From contig NZ_JBPKBH010000001.1 in NCBI RefSeq assembly GCF_051388915.1, forward strand, positions 186,001 through 250,000: DNA of 64,000 bases. Direction: 5' to 3'. This stretch comes from Yinghuangia sp051388915. Its GTDB lineage: Bacteria; Actinomycetota; Actinomycetes; Streptomycetales; Streptomycetaceae. Shown here in pieces: positions 33,893-46,171 of this stretch (its first letter is position 1; every line of letters begins with the position of its first letter). The position numbers and the translations under genes were made by a program. Below the pieces are notes generated by a model. It was not told where the DNA came from. It was given only the letters and a program-made list of their open reading frames with translations, and did no database searches.

Positions 33893-35178
33893 GCACGTAC
33901 CTGATCCAGAACGCCAAGGTGCTCGGCGGCGACCCGCAGGACGTGCTGATCGCGGACGGCCGAATCGCGGCGATCGGGACCGGCCTCGCCGCCGGCGACG
34001 CCGCGCAGATCCTGGACGCCGCCGGGCAGATCCTGCTGCCTGGCCTCGTGGACCTGCACACCCACCTGCGCGAGCCGGGCCGCGAGGACGCCGAGACCGT
34101 CGAGACCGGCACCCGCGCCGCCGCGCTCGGCGGGTTCACCGCCGTGCACGCGATGGCCAACACCGACCCCGTGGCCGACACCGCGGGCGTCGTCGAGCAG
34201 GTGTGGCGCCTCGGCCAGGAGGCCGGGCGCTGCGACGTGCACCCGGTCGGCGCGGTCACCGTGGGCCTCGCGGGCGAGCGCCTCGCCGAGCTGGGCGCGA
34301 TGCACGAGTCGGCGGCGAACGTGAAGGTGTTCTCCGACGACGGCAAGTGCGTGCACGACGCGGTGATCATGCGCCGCGCGCTGGAGTACGTGAAGGCGTT
34401 CGACGGCGTCGTCGCGCAGCACGCGCAGGAGCCCCGGCTGACCGAGGGCGCGCAGATGAACGAGGGCCTGGTCTCCGGCGTCCTCGGCCTGCGCGGCTGG
34501 CCCGCGGTCGCGGAGGAGGCGATCATCGCCCGCGACGTGCTGCTGACCGCGCACGTCGGCTCGCGCCTGCACGTCTGCCACGTGTCCACGGCGGGCTCGG
34601 TGGAGATCATCCGCTGGGCCAAGTCGAAGGGCTGGGACGTCACCGCCGAGGTGACCCCGCACCACCTGCTGCTGACCGACGAGCTGGTGCGCTCGTACGA
34701 CCCGGTCTACAAGGTCAACCCGCCGCTGCGCACCGCCGAGGACGTCGCGGCACTGCGCGAGGGCCTGGCCGACGGCACCATCGACGCGGTCGCCACCGAC
34801 CACGCCCCGCACCCGTCCGAGGACAAGGACTGCGAGTGGGCGGTCGCGGCCATGGGGATGCTCGGCCTGGAGACGGCGCTGTCGATCGTGCAGCAGACCA
34901 TGGTCGAGAGCGGCCTGCTCGACTGGGCCGGCGTCGCCGACCGCATGTCGGTGCGCCCGGCGCGCATCGGTCGCCTGGACGGGCACGGCCGCCCGCCGGC
35001 CGTGGGTGAGCCGGCCAACCTGGTGCTGGTCGACCCGGCGGCACGGCGTACCGTCGAACCGTCCGAACTCGCCTCGAAGAGCGCGAACACCCCGTACGCC
35101 GGGCTGGAGCTGCCCGGCCGCGTGGTGGCCACGTTCCTGCGCGGCGTACCGACGGTGATCGACGGGAAGCTCGCGTGA
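33889..35178 (+). CDS. pyrC: Dihydroorotase
   Basis: This 429-residue zinc enzyme closes carbamoyl-aspartate to dihydroorotate. It shows the metal motif DLHTHLREPGREDAET, NVKVFSDDGKC, the HVCHVSTAGSVEII block and the catalytic ATDHAPHPSEDK. Start GTG 33889 overlaps the pyrB stop by 4 bases. The next gene starts inside its end. Confidence 0.97.
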   Translation: MSTYLIQNAKVLGGDPQDVLIADGRIAAIGTGLAAGDAAQILDAAGQILLPGLVDLHTHLREPGREDAETVETGTRAAALGGFTAVHAMANTDPVADTAGVVEQVWRLGQEAGRCDVHPVGAVTVGLAGERLAELGAMHESAANVKVFSDDGKCVHDAVIMRRALEYVKAFDGVVAQHAQEPRLTEGAQMNEGLVSGVLGLRGWPAVAEEAIIARDVLLTAHVGSRLHVCHVSTAGSVEIIRWAKSKGWDVTAEVTPHHLLLTDELVRSYDPVYKVNPPLRTAEDVAALREGLADGTIDAVATDHAPHPSEDKDCEWAVAAMGMLGLETALSIVQQTMVESGLLDWAGVADRMSVRPARIGRLDGHGRPPAVGEPANLVLVDPAARRTVEPSELASKSANTPYAGLELPGRVVATFLRGVPTVIDGKLA

Positions 35179-35831
35179 ACACCAGCACCGGCACCACAGT
35201 TCTGCTCGCGGCCGAGAAGAAGTCCGCCGAGGTCTCCGACTGGGGCCAGTACCTGCTGTGGACCGGCATCTTCGTGGTCCTCATCGGCGGCGTGTACGTG
35301 CTGATGTGGCGCGCGTGGAAGAAGCGCGGCCGACGCCAGGCCGACCTGCCGGCGCCGGCCGCCGCCCCCGACGACCCCGGTACGCCGCTGTTGCCGACCC
35401 TCACCGGACGCTACTTCGGCTGCACGACGGCGGGCCACTGGCTGGACCGCATCGTCGCGCACGGCCTGGGCACGCGCAGCGCCGTCGACCTGACGCTCAC
35501 CGACCGGGGCCTGACGGTGCACCGGTACGCGGCGGCGGGGTTCTTCATCCCGGCGTCCGACCTCGTCGAGGCGCGCTTCGAGAAGGCGGCGGGCGGCAAG
35601 GTCCTGCCCGAGGGCGGTCTGCTCGTCGTCACCTGGAAGCTCGGCGACACCCTGCTCGACTGCGCGTTCCGCGGCGGCCGCGTGGCCGAGCACGACGCGT
35701 GGGTCGACGCCGTCAACCGCCTGGCGGCGGGGGACCGCCCGGCCGCCGCCGTGCCCGGCGCGCAGGCCGCCGCGACGGCCGGTCAGGCCGCGCACCCGAA
35801 TGCGAACGATCAGGAAGGCACCCGACAGTGA
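35175..35831 (+). CDS. Membrane-anchored PH-like domain protein in the pyr operon
   Basis: This 218-residue protein has one membrane helix at about residues 26-46 (LLWTGIFVVLIGGVYVLMW), a basic stretch, and a soluble beta-rich domain (about 70-185) resembling bacterial PH-like domains. The C-terminal 30 residues are Ala-rich and disordered. It overlaps pyrC and carA by 4 bases at each end, so it is translated with them. Orthologues between pyrC and carA are usual in actinobacteria but have no known role; it might tether or sense something linked to pyrimidine flux, which is only a guess. Confidence 0.88.
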   Translation: MNTSTGTTVLLAAEKKSAEVSDWGQYLLWTGIFVVLIGGVYVLMWRAWKKRGRRQADLPAPAAAPDDPGTPLLPTLTGRYFGCTTAGHWLDRIVAHGLGTRSAVDLTLTDRGLTVHRYAAAGFFIPASDLVEARFEKAAGGKVLPEGGLLVVTWKLGDTLLDCAFRGGRVAEHDAWVDAVNRLAAGDRPAAAVPGAQAAATAGQAAHPNANDQEGTRQ

Positions 35832-36980
35832 CCGCAACACACGCCAAGGCCGCGGGCCCTGCCGTCCTCGTCCTGGAGGACGGCCGCACCTTCCGCGGCA
35901 GCGCGTACGGCGCGGTGGGGGAGACCTTCGGAGAAGCGGTGTTCTCCACCGGCATGTCCGGCTACCAGGAGACGCTGACCGATCCCTCGTACCACCGCCA
36001 GGTCGTCGTGATGACGGCCCCGCACGTCGGCAACACCGGCGTCAACGACGACGACCCCGAGTCGTCGCGCATCTGGGTGTCCGGGTACGTCGTGCGCGAC
36101 CCCGCCCGCCGCCCCTCCAACTGGCGCTCGCGGCGCAGCCTCGACGAGGAACTGGAGCGCTACGGCGTCGTCGGGATCTCCGGCATCGACACCCGCGCGC
36201 TGACCCGCCACCTGCGCGAGCGCGGCGCGATGCGCGTCGGGATCTTCTCCGGCGCGGCCATCTCCGACGACGCCGCGCTGCTGGCGAAGGTCCGCGACGC
36301 GCCCGAGATGACCGGCGCGGACCTGGCCGGGGAGGTCGCCACCAAGGAGGCGTACGTCGTCCCCGCCATCGGCACGAAGAAGTTCACCGTCGCGGCGCTC
36401 GACCTCGGCATCAAGGGCATGACCCCGCACCGCATGGCCGAGCGCGGCATCGAGGTGCACGTGCTGCCCGCGAACGCCACCGTCGAGGACGTCTACGCGG
36501 TCGCCCCGGACGGCGTCTTCTTCTCCAACGGCCCCGGCGACCCGGCCACCGCGGACCACCAGGTGGCGGTCGCCCGCGCGGTGCTGGAGCGCGGCACGCC
36601 GTTCTTCGGCATCTGCTTCGGCAACCAGATCCTCGGCCGCGCGCTGGGCTTCGGCACCTACAAGCTGAAGTACGGCCACCGCGGCATCAACCAGCCGGTG
36701 CAGGACCGCACGACCGGCAAGGTCGAGGTCACTGCGCACAACCACGGGTTCGCCGTGGACGCGCCGCTCGACGGCGTCACCGACACGCCGTACGGCCGGG
36801 TCCAGGTCACCCACGTGTGCCTCAACGACAACGTCGTCGAGGGCCTGGGCCTGCTGGACCGGCCGGCGTTCAGCGTGCAGTACCACCCCGAGGCCGCGGC
36901 CGGCCCGCACGACGCCGCCTACCTGTTCGACCGCTTCGTCTCGCTGATGTCCCAGCAGCAGCCCCACCAGGAGAACAAGA

Positions 36981-36988
<8 letters not shown>
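35828..36988 (+). CDS. carA: Carbamoyl-phosphate synthase small (glutaminase) subunit
   Basis: This 386-residue subunit supplies ammonia from glutamine. The N-domain starts AVLVLEDGRTFRG and contains FSTGMSGYQETLTDPSY. The class I amidotransferase domain shows the nucleophile in FFGICFGNQ and the His/Glu pair in FSVQYHPEAAAGPHD. GTG 35828 overlaps the preceding stop by 4 bases; its end overlaps carB by 8. Confidence 0.97.
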
Positions 36989-40292
<3,304 letters not shown>

Positions 40293-40342
40293 CCGAATGG
40301 CGCAGGGGTCCTCCGGAGAGTTGGTTCGGGGGACCCCTTCGC

Positions 40343-40464
40343 ATGCCGCCGTCCGAACCGCCGTCGTCTGAACTGCGGCCGTCCGAACCGCCGCTTGACC
40401 TGCCGCCCGGCGACCCGCCTTCCGACCCGCCGCCGTCCGAACCGCCGTCCGAACCGACGAGGAC
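40343..40464. repeat. Tandem-like GC-rich repeat in the carB-pyrD spacer
   Basis: The unit CCGTCCGAACCGCCG and close variants occur about six times in 120 bases between carB and pyrD. There is no gene here. Similar but unrelated local duplications occur in other spacers of this window. Confidence 0.75.
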
Positions 40465-40473
40465 CCCGAGGCC

Positions 40474-41580
40474 ATGAGCTACCCCCTGTTCTTCAAGTAC
40501 GTCTTCCGCAACCTCGACCCCGAGCAGGCGCACCACCTGGCATTCGGCGCGATCCGGGCGGTCGGCCGGGTGCCGGGCGGGCGTGCCGCGCTGGCGAAGG
40601 TGCTGGCCCCGCGCGACCCGGCGCTGGCGGTGCGGGCGTTCGGCATCGATTTCCCCGGCCCGTTCGGCCTCGCGGCCGGGTTCGACAAGAACGCGGTGGG
40701 CATCGACGATCTGGGCGCGGTCGGCTTTGACTTCGTGGAGATCGGCACCGTCACCGCCCAGGCGCAGGACGGCAACCCGCGCAAGCGGCTGTTCCGGCTC
40801 GTCGAGGACCGCGCGATCGTCAACCGCATGGGCTTCAACAACGACGGCGCCGCGGCCGTGGCGGCCCGCCTGCACGCGCGCGGACCGCGGCGTCCCAAGC
40901 GGCCCACGGTGCTCGGCGTCAACATCGGCAAGACCAAGGTGGTGCCGGAGGAGGGCGCGGTCGCGGACTACGTCGCGTCCACCGAGAAGCTGGCCCGGTA
41001 CGCCGACTACCTCGTCGTCAACGTCTCCTCGCCCAACACCCCCGGGCTGCGCGACCTCCAGGCGGTCGGCCACCTGCGCCCGCTGCTGACCGCGGTGCGC
41101 GATGCGGCGGACCGCACGGTCACCTCGCGGCGAGTCCCGCTGCTCGTCAAGATCGCCCCCGACCTGGCCGACGAGGACATTGACGCGGTGGCCGACCTCG
41201 CGGTGGAACTCGGGCTCGACGGCGTCATCGCGACCAACACCACCATCGGCCGGTCCGGTCTGGCGTCGCCGCCGGAGGAGGTGGAGGAGTGCGGTGCCGG
41301 CGGCCTGTCCGGGGCGCCGCTGAAGGGCCGCTCGGTGGAGGTGCTGCGCAGGCTGCGGGCGCGCGTCGGGGACGGCATGGTGCTGATCGGCGTCGGCGGC
41401 GTCGAGACCGCGGACGACGTGTGGGAGCGCCTGGCGGCCGGGGCGACGCTGGTACAGGGCTACACCGGATTCATCTACGCCGGTCCGTTCTGGTGCCGCA
41501 CGATCCACAAGGGGCTGTCGGCACGGCTGCGCGCGTCGGGGCGTACCTCACTGGCCCAGCTCACCGCCGCGGCGCGGTGA
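40474..41580 (+). CDS. pyrD: Dihydroorotate dehydrogenase, class 2 (quinone)
   Basis: This 368-residue membrane-associated flavoenzyme has the class 2 N-terminal helical pair FFKYVFRNLDPEQAHHLAFG that reaches the quinone pool, then FGLAAGFDKNAVGIDDL, NRMGFNNDGAAAVA, NVSSPNTPGLRDLQ with the catalytic Ser, and the phosphate loop LIGVGGVETADDV. Its class links orotate formation to respiration. It follows carB after a 181-base repeat-containing spacer. Confidence 0.96.
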   Translation: MSYPLFFKYVFRNLDPEQAHHLAFGAIRAVGRVPGGRAALAKVLAPRDPALAVRAFGIDFPGPFGLAAGFDKNAVGIDDLGAVGFDFVEIGTVTAQAQDGNPRKRLFRLVEDRAIVNRMGFNNDGAAAVAARLHARGPRRPKRPTVLGVNIGKTKVVPEEGAVADYVASTEKLARYADYLVVNVSSPNTPGLRDLQAVGHLRPLLTAVRDAADRTVTSRRVPLLVKIAPDLADEDIDAVADLAVELGLDGVIATNTTIGRSGLASPPEEVEECGAGGLSGAPLKGRSVEVLRRLRARVGDGMVLIGVGGVETADDVWERLAAGATLVQGYTGFIYAGPFWCRTIHKGLSARLRASGRTSLAQLTAAAR

Positions 41581-41883
41581 GCGGGGCCGCCGGGCGCCGG
41601 CACCTGCGGAGTCGGCCGCTCGGCACCCGCAGGGCGGGGGCGCCCCGGGCCCCGCGGGACCCATCGGCGACCCGCGGCCGATGAACGGGGGACCGGGACG
41701 CCCCAGGACCCGCAAGGCCGGGGTGCCAGGGGGACCGACCCGCGGGGCTCGCCCGCTCGGGACGGACCCGCAGGCTCGGTCTCCCGGGATCGCAGGGCCG
41801 GGCAGCCTGGAACCGGCGGGGCCGGATTGCCCCGCAACGGCCGAACACCTCTACCTGAACCTCGACTTGAGAGTGAGAACTTG
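41581..41883. other. Non-coding spacer pyrD-pyrF
   Basis: The 303 bases are very G-rich and repeat GGACCCGCAGG-like words. No credible start, promoter or structured RNA was found. The proximal 60 bases before pyrF are less GC-rich and contain GAGAGTGAGAAC as a weak ribosome site. Confidence 0.6.
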
Positions 41884-42714
41884 ATGGTGCAGCCCTTCGG
41901 CGCCCGCCTGCGCGCCGCGATGGACGAACGCGGCCCGCTGTGCGTCGGCATCGACCCCCACGCGGCCCTCCTCCGGGCCTGGGGCCTCGGAGACGACGTC
42001 GCCGGGCTGGAGTCGTTCACCCGGACCGTCGTGGAGGCGCTGGCCGGGGAGGTCGCCGTCCTCAAGCCGCAGAGCGCGTTCTTCGAGCGCTTCGGGAGCC
42101 GCGGCATCGCGGTCCTGGAGCGGGCGGTGGCGGAGGCGCGCGCCGCCGGGGCCCTCGTGGTCATGGACGCCAAGCGCGGCGACATCGGCTCGACCATGGC
42201 CGGGTACGCGGCGGCGTACGTCGACAAGGACAGCCCGCTGGCGTCCGACGCCGTCACGGTGAGCCCGTACCTCGGCTACGGCTCGCTGCGGCCCGTCCTC
42301 GATCTCGCCGCCGAGCACGGGGCGGGCGTGTTCGTGCTCGCGCTGACCTCCAACCCCGAGGGCAAGGAGGTGCAGCGGGCGACCGCGGCGGACGGCACGA
42401 GCGTGGCGTCCGTGATGCTGCGGCACATCGCCGCGGAGAACGCGAACGTCCCGGTGCTCGGCTCGGTCGGCGCGGTGGTCGGCGCCACGCTGGGCGAGGT
42501 CGGCGTGGACCTCGACGTCCACGGGCCGCTGCTCGCCCCCGGCATCGGTGCGCAGGGCGCGACGCCCGGGGACATCCCCGCGGTCTTCGGGTCCGCGGCG
42601 CGCAACGTCGTGCCGAGCGTCAGCCGCGAGATCCTGCGCCACGGGCCGTCCCGTGAGGCACTGCGCGAGTCCGCGCGCCGGTACGCCGAGGAGTGCCGCG
42701 CGGCGATCGGCTGA
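41884..42714 (+). CDS. pyrF: Orotidine 5'-phosphate decarboxylase (type 2)
   Basis: This 276-residue enzyme converts OMP to UMP. It has RGPLCVGIDPHAALL, the catalytic DAKRGDIGSTMAGYA with the Lys-Asp pairs, and the late GIGAQGATPGDI. Type 2 PyrF is usual in actinobacteria. ATG 41884 lies amid TTG-ATG-GTG; the downstream GTG 41887 is less likely. It completes de novo UMP synthesis within the cluster. Confidence 0.95.
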   Translation: MVQPFGARLRAAMDERGPLCVGIDPHAALLRAWGLGDDVAGLESFTRTVVEALAGEVAVLKPQSAFFERFGSRGIAVLERAVAEARAAGALVVMDAKRGDIGSTMAGYAAAYVDKDSPLASDAVTVSPYLGYGSLRPVLDLAAEHGAGVFVLALTSNPEGKEVQRATAADGTSVASVMLRHIAAENANVPVLGSVGAVVGATLGEVGVDLDVHGPLLAPGIGAQGATPGDIPAVFGSAARNVVPSVSREILRHGPSREALRESARRYAEECRAAIG

Positions 42715-43082
42715 GGGCGGCGGGACGCGCGGGGCGACGGGTGCGGTCGGTGCGACCGCTATTCGCAACCGGCATTCGGAATCAGCCATTCCGCAGGTCG
42801 GAGATGCGTGCGGCGATTGATTCCTTTTAAGGAGAAATATCCGTTTTATTCGCTCGAACGCGCTGTCGATTCGTCCGCCGGAGGCCCCCTGGGGTGGTCT
42901 TTTCGGCAGTTTCGGACGACGTGGCGCGTTCCGCGGACTAGGCTCCCTCACAAGCTCACTCGGTCGAGCGTTTCGCGTTGCCGCGGGCGCTGTGACCAGC
43001 TAGGTTCCACAGTTGCGGTAGCCCAAGGGGGGCAACCGCGGCACATAACCATCCGGTGTATCGAAGTCCGAGGTGACACGGC
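42715..43082. other. Spacer pyrF-mihF with AT-rich promoter region
   Basis: The 368 bases include a stretch at about 42820-42860 that is AT-rich for this genome (TTCCTTTTAAGGAGAAATATCC type), and a TAGGCT -10-like hexamer at 42939. A long leader for mihF is likely. No open reading frame of note is present. Confidence 0.55.
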
Positions 43083-43400
43083 GTGGCTCTTCCGCCCCTG
43101 ACCCCCGAACAGCGCGCAGCCGCGCTCGCGAAGGCCGCTGAGGCTCGGCGGGAGCGCGCCGCGGTGAAGAACCGCCTGAAGCACTCCAACGCCTCCCTGA
43201 GCGAGGTGATCAAGGAGGGCCAGACCAACGACGTCGTCGGCAAGATGAAGGTCTCGGCCCTGCTCGAGTCCCTTCCCGGCGTCGGCAAGGTGCGCGCCAA
43301 GCAGCTCATGGAGAAGCTGAACATCTCCGAGACCCGCCGCGTGCGGGGCCTCGGGTCGAACCAGATCGCGTCACTCGAGCGCGAGTTCGGCGGGAAGTAG
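43083..43400 (+). CDS. mihF: Actinobacterial integration host factor (sIHF)
   Basis: This 105-residue basic DNA-binding protein unrelated to enteric IHF has an N-terminal long helix rich in Arg/Lys/Ala (TPEQRAAALAKAAEARRERAA) and a C-terminal helix-two-turns-helix LESLPGVGKVRAKQLMEKL, followed by RRVRGLGSNQIASLEREFG. In Streptomyces it affects nucleoid compaction and sporulation. GTG 43083. The order pyrF-mihF-gmk-rpoZ is the standard actinobacterial one. Confidence 0.97.
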   Translation: MALPPLTPEQRAAALAKAAEARRERAAVKNRLKHSNASLSEVIKEGQTNDVVGKMKVSALLESLPGVGKVRAKQLMEKLNISETRRVRGLGSNQIASLEREFGGK

Positions 43401-43477
43401 TCCCCGCGTGGGACCGCGTCCTTCCAGGCCCGGCACAACGCGTCCGGCCCCAGCAGAACGGCACTGAGAACGGCACC

Positions 43478-44044
43478 ATGCACGACACACAGCAGCAGCG
43501 CCGGCTCACCGTGCTCTCCGGCCCCTCGGGGGTCGGCAAGAGCACGGTGGTCGCGCATCTCCGCGGCGAGCACCCCGAGGTGTGGCTGTCGGTGTCCGCG
43601 ACCACCCGCAAGCCCCGGCCCGGCGAGACCGACGGCGTGCAGTACCACTTCGTGGACGACGAGCGGTTCGACAAGCTCGTCGCCGCCGACGAGCTCCTGG
43701 AGTGGGCCGAGTTCGCGGGCAACCGCTACGGCACGCCGCGCCAGGCCGTGCTGGACCGGCAGGCGGAGGGCGTCGCGACCCTGCTGGAGATCGAGCTGGA
43801 GGGCGCCCGGCAGATCCGCCGGGCCATGCCGGACGCGCTGCTGGTCTTCCTCGCGCCGCCGTCGTGGGACGAGCTGGTGCGCCGGCTCGTCGGGCGCGGC
43901 ACCGAGTCGCCCGAGGTGATCGAGCGGCGCCTCGCACAGGCGAAGGTGGAGCTGGCCGCCGAGTCGGAATTCGACGTGACACTCGTGAACACGTCCGTCG
44001 AGGATGTCTCGCGCGAACTGCTAGCCTTGATGAACGTTTCCTGA
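43478..44044 (+). CDS. gmk: Guanylate kinase
   Basis: This 188-residue enzyme phosphorylates GMP. It has P-loop GPSGVGKSTVVAHL, the GMP-binding SATTRKPRPGETDGVQYHFV, and EWAEFAGNRYGT. Length and motifs are complete. ATG 43478 lies 77 bases after mihF. It precedes rpoZ, as in most bacteria. Confidence 0.97.
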   Translation: MHDTQQQRRLTVLSGPSGVGKSTVVAHLRGEHPEVWLSVSATTRKPRPGETDGVQYHFVDDERFDKLVAADELLEWAEFAGNRYGTPRQAVLDRQAEGVATLLEIELEGARQIRRAMPDALLVFLAPPSWDELVRRLVGRGTESPEVIERRLAQAKVELAAESEFDVTLVNTSVEDVSRELLALMNVS

Positions 44045-44113
44045 ATCGATAGAGATCCCTGTCGTCGTGTGGTGCACGCCCACGGCCGAGGGTCGTTAGG
44101 GAAGGCCCCCGCC

Positions 44114-44377
44114 TTGTCAGTCACCTCCTCCGCGCCCGAGGGCATCATCAACCCGCCGATCGACCAGCTCCTCGAGGTCACCGACTCGAAGTACAGCCTG
44201 GTGATCTACGCGGCGAAGCGTGCGCGGCAGATCAACGCGTACTACTCGCAGCTCGGCGAGGGCCTGCTGGAGTACGTCGGCCCGCTCGTCGACACCCACG
44301 TGCACGAGAAGCCGCTGTCGATCGCCATGCGCGAGATCAACTCCGGCATGCTCACCGCGGAGCCCATCGAGGGCTGA
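44114..44377 (+). CDS. rpoZ: RNA polymerase omega subunit
   Basis: This 87-residue subunit binds and stabilises the beta' subunit. The core reads PPIDQLLEVTDSKYSLVIYAAKRARQINAYY and the tail KPLSIAMREINSGMLTAEPIEG, which match Streptomyces omega. The TTG at 44114 is chosen because it starts just before the conserved region (SVTSSAPEGI); GTG 44069 would add 15 unlike residues. It ends with a strong hairpin. In related genomes coaBC follows directly; here 5.6 kb intervenes. Confidence 0.95.
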   Translation: MSVTSSAPEGIINPPIDQLLEVTDSKYSLVIYAAKRARQINAYYSQLGEGLLEYVGPLVDTHVHEKPLSIAMREINSGMLTAEPIEG

Positions 44378-44413
44378 GCCCTCACCGCGGCCCGCGCGGC
44401 CGCCCGGTTCACC

Positions 44414-44454
44414 GTCGCGCCCGGTCAGCCCCTTAAGGGTGGGCCGGGCGCGAC
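44414..44454 (+). terminator. Terminator after rpoZ
   Basis: Arms GTCGCGCCCGG and CCGGGCGCGAC (11 perfect pairs) enclose a 19-base loop that itself contains CCCCTTAAGGG. The remaining spacer to 44855 (about 400 bases) shows no gene I can support. Confidence 0.8.
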
Positions 44455-44855
44455 GCGTTTGCCCGAGAGTGGGGGACGGGATCGGGGGCGGGGACGCCAC
44501 GCCGACAGATCACCGCATGCACGCCGCCCTCGACAGACCGCGTGCGCCCCACAGCCGACTGGAGTCCAAGAGGCTCCGGCGGCGCCACCGAGCGCGGGGC
44601 GAGCCGAGAGGCCACGCCGACAGGCCCGGTGCGGCACCGCCCACCGCGCCGGCCGAGCCGCCAGGCCACGCGGCATACCCCGGCACGCGGGCTCGGCATC
44701 GCGGCAAACCGTCCGCACCCTGCCCCGGCGTAGCCTCCGGCATCGCGGCAACCGTCCGCGTACCCCTGCCCCGGCGTCGCGCCTCCGGCATTCCGCGTAC
44801 GTCATCTCGTCCCTCCCTCTTGACCCTTTCTCCCGCCTGCCTTATTCCTGACGGC

Positions 44856-45989
44856 ATGTCAGATCATCGGGTGCTGCCTGTCGACACGTTGTTGGACGTT
44901 CCGCTGCACGAGGCCGCCGCGCGCTCGCGTGAGTTGCGGGAGGCCGGATTCGACGGGGTGTTCACCTTTGAGGGGCCGCACGACGTCTTCTTGCCGTTGG
45001 TCCCGGCGGCGGCCGAGGGGCTGGACGTCATGACCAACATCGCCGTCGCGTTCCCACGCAGTCCGGTGCATCTCGCGCATGCGGCGTACGACCTGCACCT
45101 CGCCTCGCAGGGCCGCTTCCGGCTCGGCCTCGGTACGCAGATCAAGGCGCACGTCGAGCGCCGCTACGGGGCCGTCTGGTCGAGGCCGGTCGAGCGCATG
45201 GCCGAGACGCTGCGTGCCGTGCGCACCGTCCTCGACTGCTGGCAGACCGGCGAGCGCCTCGACTTCCACGGCGACTTCTTCGACCTGACCCTCATGCCGC
45301 CGACGCTGTCGCCGGGGCCCAACCCGTACGGCACGCCGCCGTTGCTCGCCGGCGGTGTCGGGCCGCGCATGCTGCGCATGGTCGCGGCGACCGCGGACGG
45401 CCTCCTCGTGCACCCGTTCAACACCGACGCGTACCTGCGCGGCCACCTGCTGCCCGCGGTCGATGCCGGGCTCGGCGAGGCGGGACGTACGCGCGAGGAG
45501 TTCGCGGTCGTCCTGGACGTCATCGTGGCCGCGGCCCGCACCGAGGAGGAGCACCAGCGCGCGCTGGCCGGAGCCCGCGCGATGGTGGCGTTCTACGGCT
45601 CGACCCCCGCCTACCGGCCCGTCCTCGAAGCCGAGGGCTACGGCGACCTGCAAACCGAACTGCACGCCCTGGTCAAGGCCGGACGCTGGGCCGACATCCC
45701 GGCCGCGGTCGACGACACACTGCTCCACCGCCTCGTCGTGGTCGGCACCCCGGCCGAGGGGGGGGGGGNNNNNNNNNNNNNNNNNNNNNNNNNNNNNNNN
45801 NNNNNNNNNNNNNNNNNNNNNNNNNNNNNNNNNNNNNNNNNNNNNNNNNNNNNNNNNNNNNNNNNNNNNNNNNNNNNNNNNNNNNNNNNNGGGGCCGACC
45901 GGCTCGGCTTCTACCTGCCTTACCGCGCCGACCCGGAGTGTGTCGCCGAGGTACTGGACGCGGTGCGCAAGCCCGGCAGCGTTGCCTAG
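44856..45989 (+). CDS. Luciferase-like (F420-type) oxidoreductase, interrupted by assembly gap
   Basis: This TIM-barrel flavin/F420-dependent oxidoreductase has an N-terminal strand VLPVDTLLDVPLHEAAAR, TNIAVAFPRSPVHLAHAAYDL, GRFRLGLGTQIKAHVERRYG with the cofactor-binding nonprolyl bulge region, and the C-terminal LGFYLPYRADPE. At 45758 a poly-G run and 122 Ns interrupt the helix after VVVGTPAE; in relatives only a dozen or so residues separate these parts, so the gap is probably overlong. Frame is kept across the gap as drawn. Substrate unknown. It is convergent with a large membrane-protein gene. Confidence 0.85.
   Translation: MSDHRVLPVDTLLDVPLHEAAARSRELREAGFDGVFTFEGPHDVFLPLVPAAAEGLDVMTNIAVAFPRSPVHLAHAAYDLHLASQGRFRLGLGTQIKAHVERRYGAVWSRPVERMAETLRAVRTVLDCWQTGERLDFHGDFFDLTLMPPTLSPGPNPYGTPPLLAGGVGPRMLRMVAATADGLLVHPFNTDAYLRGHLLPAVDAGLGEAGRTREEFAVVLDVIVAAARTEEEHQRALAGARAMVAFYGSTPAYRPVLEAEGYGDLQTELHALVKAGRWADIPAAVDDTLLHRLVVVGTPAEGGGXXXXXXXXXXXXXXXXXXXXXXXXXXXXXXXXXXXXXXXXXGADRLGFYLPYRADPECVAEVLDAVRKPGSVA
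45758..45890. other. Assembly gap: 11-base poly-G then 122 Ns
   Basis: It lies inside the oxidoreductase gene. The poly-G replaces the expected coding sequence of a helix, so it is not biological. Confidence 0.9.
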
Positions 45990-46171
45990 GCCATGGTCGT
46001 TCGGATCTTGGTGACGCTCACGTGTTCTGGTGCCGTGCCTCGCAAGGCGCGGGGGCCGAAACTCGTACTCGGTCGTACTCGCCCGCGGGGCCGTGAGTGC
46101 CCTGCACGTCCGCAACGCCGAAAGGAGTGCTGCCGGGCGCCGGGAACCGGTGAACTCTTCCGGTCACGGCA

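Noticed and set aside
44378..44855. A gene in the rpoZ-oxidoreductase spacer
   Set aside because: Open frames exist on both strands but all give Arg/Pro/Ala-rich products without start signals; only the terminator is supported.
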